Below, piece after piece: positions 62,583-64,000 of a stretch of 64,000 nucleotides of DNA; position 1 is the first letter of the stretch; each line of letters starts with the position of its first letter. The notes under the pieces are model-generated. The model saw only the letters and a list, made by a program, of their open reading frames with translations. It was not told the DNA's origin and did no database searches. Origin of the DNA: Planctomycetia bacterium. Its GTDB lineage: Bacteria; Planctomycetota; Planctomycetia; Pirellulales; Thermoguttaceae. The stretch covers positions 1 to 64,000 of the forward strand of contig JAUNSJ010000004.1 in NCBI GenBank assembly GCA_030539295.1, in the 5' to 3' direction. The position numbers were made by a program, and so were the translations under genes.

Positions 62583-63761
62583 TTATTCCAGTTCCGAAAG
62601 AGCTGGTGCTGAATAACCGTAGCGCGTCAGATACCATTTCCAGCGATTGGAAATGGTATCGACCGTTTCTGGGGAAATACGAAATTTGTTCTTCTTATAG
62701 CTTCTCTGCGATTCCGCGTAGTTTGCAAAAGTCGCGCGGACCGATTCAAAGTCCGTCAGATTCAAGCCGGAATAGATTTTTTCAAGTGTTTCGACCGGAT
62801 TCCTCACCAGGTCCGTGTAGCCGACTTCGACCAGTTGATGCTCCTTCAGGAGTGGTAAATCCGCGGCAAAAGCGTTATACATATGCTCGAAATCACTGTA
62901 GACTTTTTCTTCCAGGCCTTTGCCTTTGGGATGCTGGACGCCATGAACGGCGGCAAGTTTCATCCAGAGCGTGCACGTGGACGGAAAGAGGGTGTATGGG
63001 TCGCGATGGATGTGTACGAATCGGGCGTTAGGAAACCGTTCCAGAATGGCCTTAATGCGTGCGGTGTGCGGAGGCGATTTCAGGATAATGGTTTTGTTGT
63101 TTGCTACGGTGAGTTCTTTGAGGAAATACTCGAATGTATCCAGCCATTTTTTGCGGGCGGAATCCGATATATTGCGAAGAGTTAAATAATCTTCGTCAAT
63201 GCGTCCAGCGTTCGGAAAGAGTATTTCCCGATAGGGACTTGGCAACCCAAAGGCACACAAGGCAAACTCATCTTCCTGCGGCCGGTCGAGCCCTGCGGCC
63301 ATGTTATCCATGGGTCGTGCCTTGGGCATGAGACAGGCGACCCAAGGCCGAAAGAACGGTCCGGAGACCAGAAAGTGACTCGGGGCGAAGCAGGTATACG
63401 TGTCGGAAAACGTAAAGCGTTCGTCACGAATCATATATTCGTGAAGTAAAGTCGTCCCGCTGCGCCAGTGTCCGATGACGAAAATGGGATCTTCCACCAG
63501 TTGAGTACGTCGAACGCGTCCCCCGCGAAAGATGTGGGAAGCCAGGGCAAAGGAGGAATTAACGACGCCAAGTCCGTAGATTAATCCGGACATGGCGACT
63601 CGCGACGGGGCCATTCGAAAGGAACCGGACCAGAGCGCCTTGGTCCACGCCGAAAGCGTCATACCGTCCCAAAAGCGTGGGTTCCAGAATCGGTCGGCAC
63701 TGCCACCGATCTCCTTACCCGTAACAGACTTCGTTACCTTTTCCATTTTCTTTTCTGCCAT
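62583..63761 (-). CDS. Sulfotransferase family protein
   Basis: 392 aa. PAPS-binding motifs are clear: the 5'-phosphosulfate loop PIFVIGHWRSGTTLLHEYM (about residues 89-107) and the 3'-phosphate part FVHIHRDPYTLFPSTCTLW. C-terminal residues are basic and aromatic. The acceptor could be a sugar, lipid or tyrosine. It begins 17 bases after the thioredoxin-fold gene on the same strand, so they are probably one operon. Confidence 0.87.
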   Translation of the reverse strand: MAEKKMEKVTKSVTGKEIGGSADRFWNPRFWDGMTLSAWTKALWSGSFRMAPSRVAMSGLIYGLGVVNSSFALASHIFRGGRVRRTQLVEDPIFVIGHWRSGTTLLHEYMIRDERFTFSDTYTCFAPSHFLVSGPFFRPWVACLMPKARPMDNMAAGLDRPQEDEFALCAFGLPSPYREILFPNAGRIDEDYLTLRNISDSARKKWLDTFEYFLKELTVANNKTIILKSPPHTARIKAILERFPNARFVHIHRDPYTLFPSTCTLWMKLAAVHGVQHPKGKGLEEKVYSDFEHMYNAFAADLPLLKEHQLVEVGYTDLVRNPVETLEKIYSGLNLTDFESVRATFANYAESQRSYKKNKFRISPETVDTISNRWKWYLTRYGYSAPALSELE

Positions 63762-63778
63762 AAGGCTTCCTTTCCTTA

Positions 63779-64000
63779 CTATCGTACCTGCGTCTCATGC
63801 CAAGCGAGCGAATAGAGCACGGCCTGCATTTGAAACAGTAATTCCGACGCCGCATGCTTCTGCGGCAAGCGCTGAAGGGGAGTCCCCGAAGGCGCAAGAA
63901 ACTGAATTGTGGGTGAGCCAACGATACCGAGCTGGTCACAGATCCGGCCTCCTTCCCGGCTGTTGACGTCGATTTGGACGCAAATAAACCGATTGGCCAG
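63779..64000 (-). CDS. Thioredoxin-fold protein, C-terminal part only (runs off the window)
   Basis: The last 73 codons of a minus-strand gene whose beginning lies beyond position 64000. Stop TAG is at 63781-63779. The visible part reads NRFICVQIDVNSREGGRICD, then LGIVGSPTIQFLAPSG and a closing helix. This is the second half of a thioredoxin fold with the conserved cis-Pro (GSPT). The active-site CxxC, if present, is outside the window. The product may be a periplasmic or cytoplasmic thiol protein. A 17-base gap separates it from the sulfotransferase start. Confidence 0.75.
   Translation of the reverse strand: MANRFICVQIDVNSREGGRICDQLGIVGSPTIQFLAPSGTPLQRLPQKHAASELLFQMQAVLYSLAWHETQVR

Overview
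The window looks like a chromosomal segment of a member of the Planctomycetota. The clearest sign is a large secreted protein (39603-43421) with an N-terminal LEPR-XLL type motif (LLEKRELLA) of the kind found in planctomycetal surface proteins. Supporting signs are a Ser/Thr kinase with a planctomycete-style N-terminal segment, secreted WD40 proteins, SdrD-B-like and FG-GAP-like repeats, an unattached RNA polymerase alpha C-terminal domain protein, a squalene-synthase-like HpnC, and many secreted carbohydrate-active or beta-helix proteins. Assignment to the Pirellulales is only a guess. I see no plasmid, phage, transposase, CRISPR or rRNA gene, and I recognised no tRNA. The segment reads as ordinary, densely coding chromosome with interesting accessory proteins.

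Layout. 0.4-3.7 kb: a secreted GH5 glycosidase convergent with a kinase that ends in a degenerate receiver. 4.1-7.7 kb: an LptF/G-family permease, the stand-alone alphaCTD protein behind a near-consensus promoter, and an exported M2/M3-like zinc peptidase. 7.7-16.3 kb: a closely spaced run of POT peptide transporter, pyruvate kinase, a GldA-like ATPase, a GldF-GldG fusion permease and an HD phosphohydrolase. 16.3-18.8 kb (minus): an MFS carrier translationally coupled to an acid-sugar dehydratase, behind a promoter with a dyad. 19.1-22.5 kb: pgk, rph and hflX, with rph and hflX overlapping at ATGA. 22.4-25.6 kb: an orphan BtuF-like lipoprotein, then pheS and hpnC. 25.6-30.9 kb (minus): a WD40 protein, argH and dinG, with a structured leader before argH. 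31.3-32.8 kb: an NRDE protein coupled to an AlkA-like glycosylase. 32.9-38.1 kb (minus): an operon of a HlyD-like fusion protein with EF-hands, a LolD/MacB ATPase, a MacB permease and an RmlD-like reductase. 38.6-45.1 kb: a secreted WD40 protein, the giant LEPR-XLL protein with its own terminator, and a CtpA-like protease. 45.2-50.2 kb (minus): two large secreted proteins, one glycosidase-like and one alpha/beta hydrolase. 50.4-55.4 kb: a small membrane protein, a zinc-ribbon membrane protein, an RlmI-like methyltransferase, a beta-helix protein and CinA, followed by a good terminator. 55.5-57.9 kb (minus): an FHA-sigma54 activator and a secreted sugar-phosphate-isomerase-like protein. 58.2-62.6 kb: a CrtI-like oxidoreductase, a FabZ-like dehydratase and a Prc-type protease. 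62.6-64.0 kb (minus): a sulfotransferase preceded by a truncated thioredoxin-fold gene that runs off the window.

How the genes may work together (inference): the exported zinc peptidase beside the POT carrier suggests peptide scavenging. The MFS/dehydratase pair suggests uptake and dehydration of an aldonic or uronic acid. The secreted GH5, beta-helix, glycosidase-like and isomerase-like proteins suggest a polysaccharide-degrading life style. The HlyD/LolD/MacB operon is a tripartite-type exporter whose periplasmic part appears to carry a calcium-binding module. The alphaCTD protein keeps every residue of the DNA-contacting determinant of RpoA at identical spacing, which makes it the most attractive candidate here for an unexplored regulatory factor.
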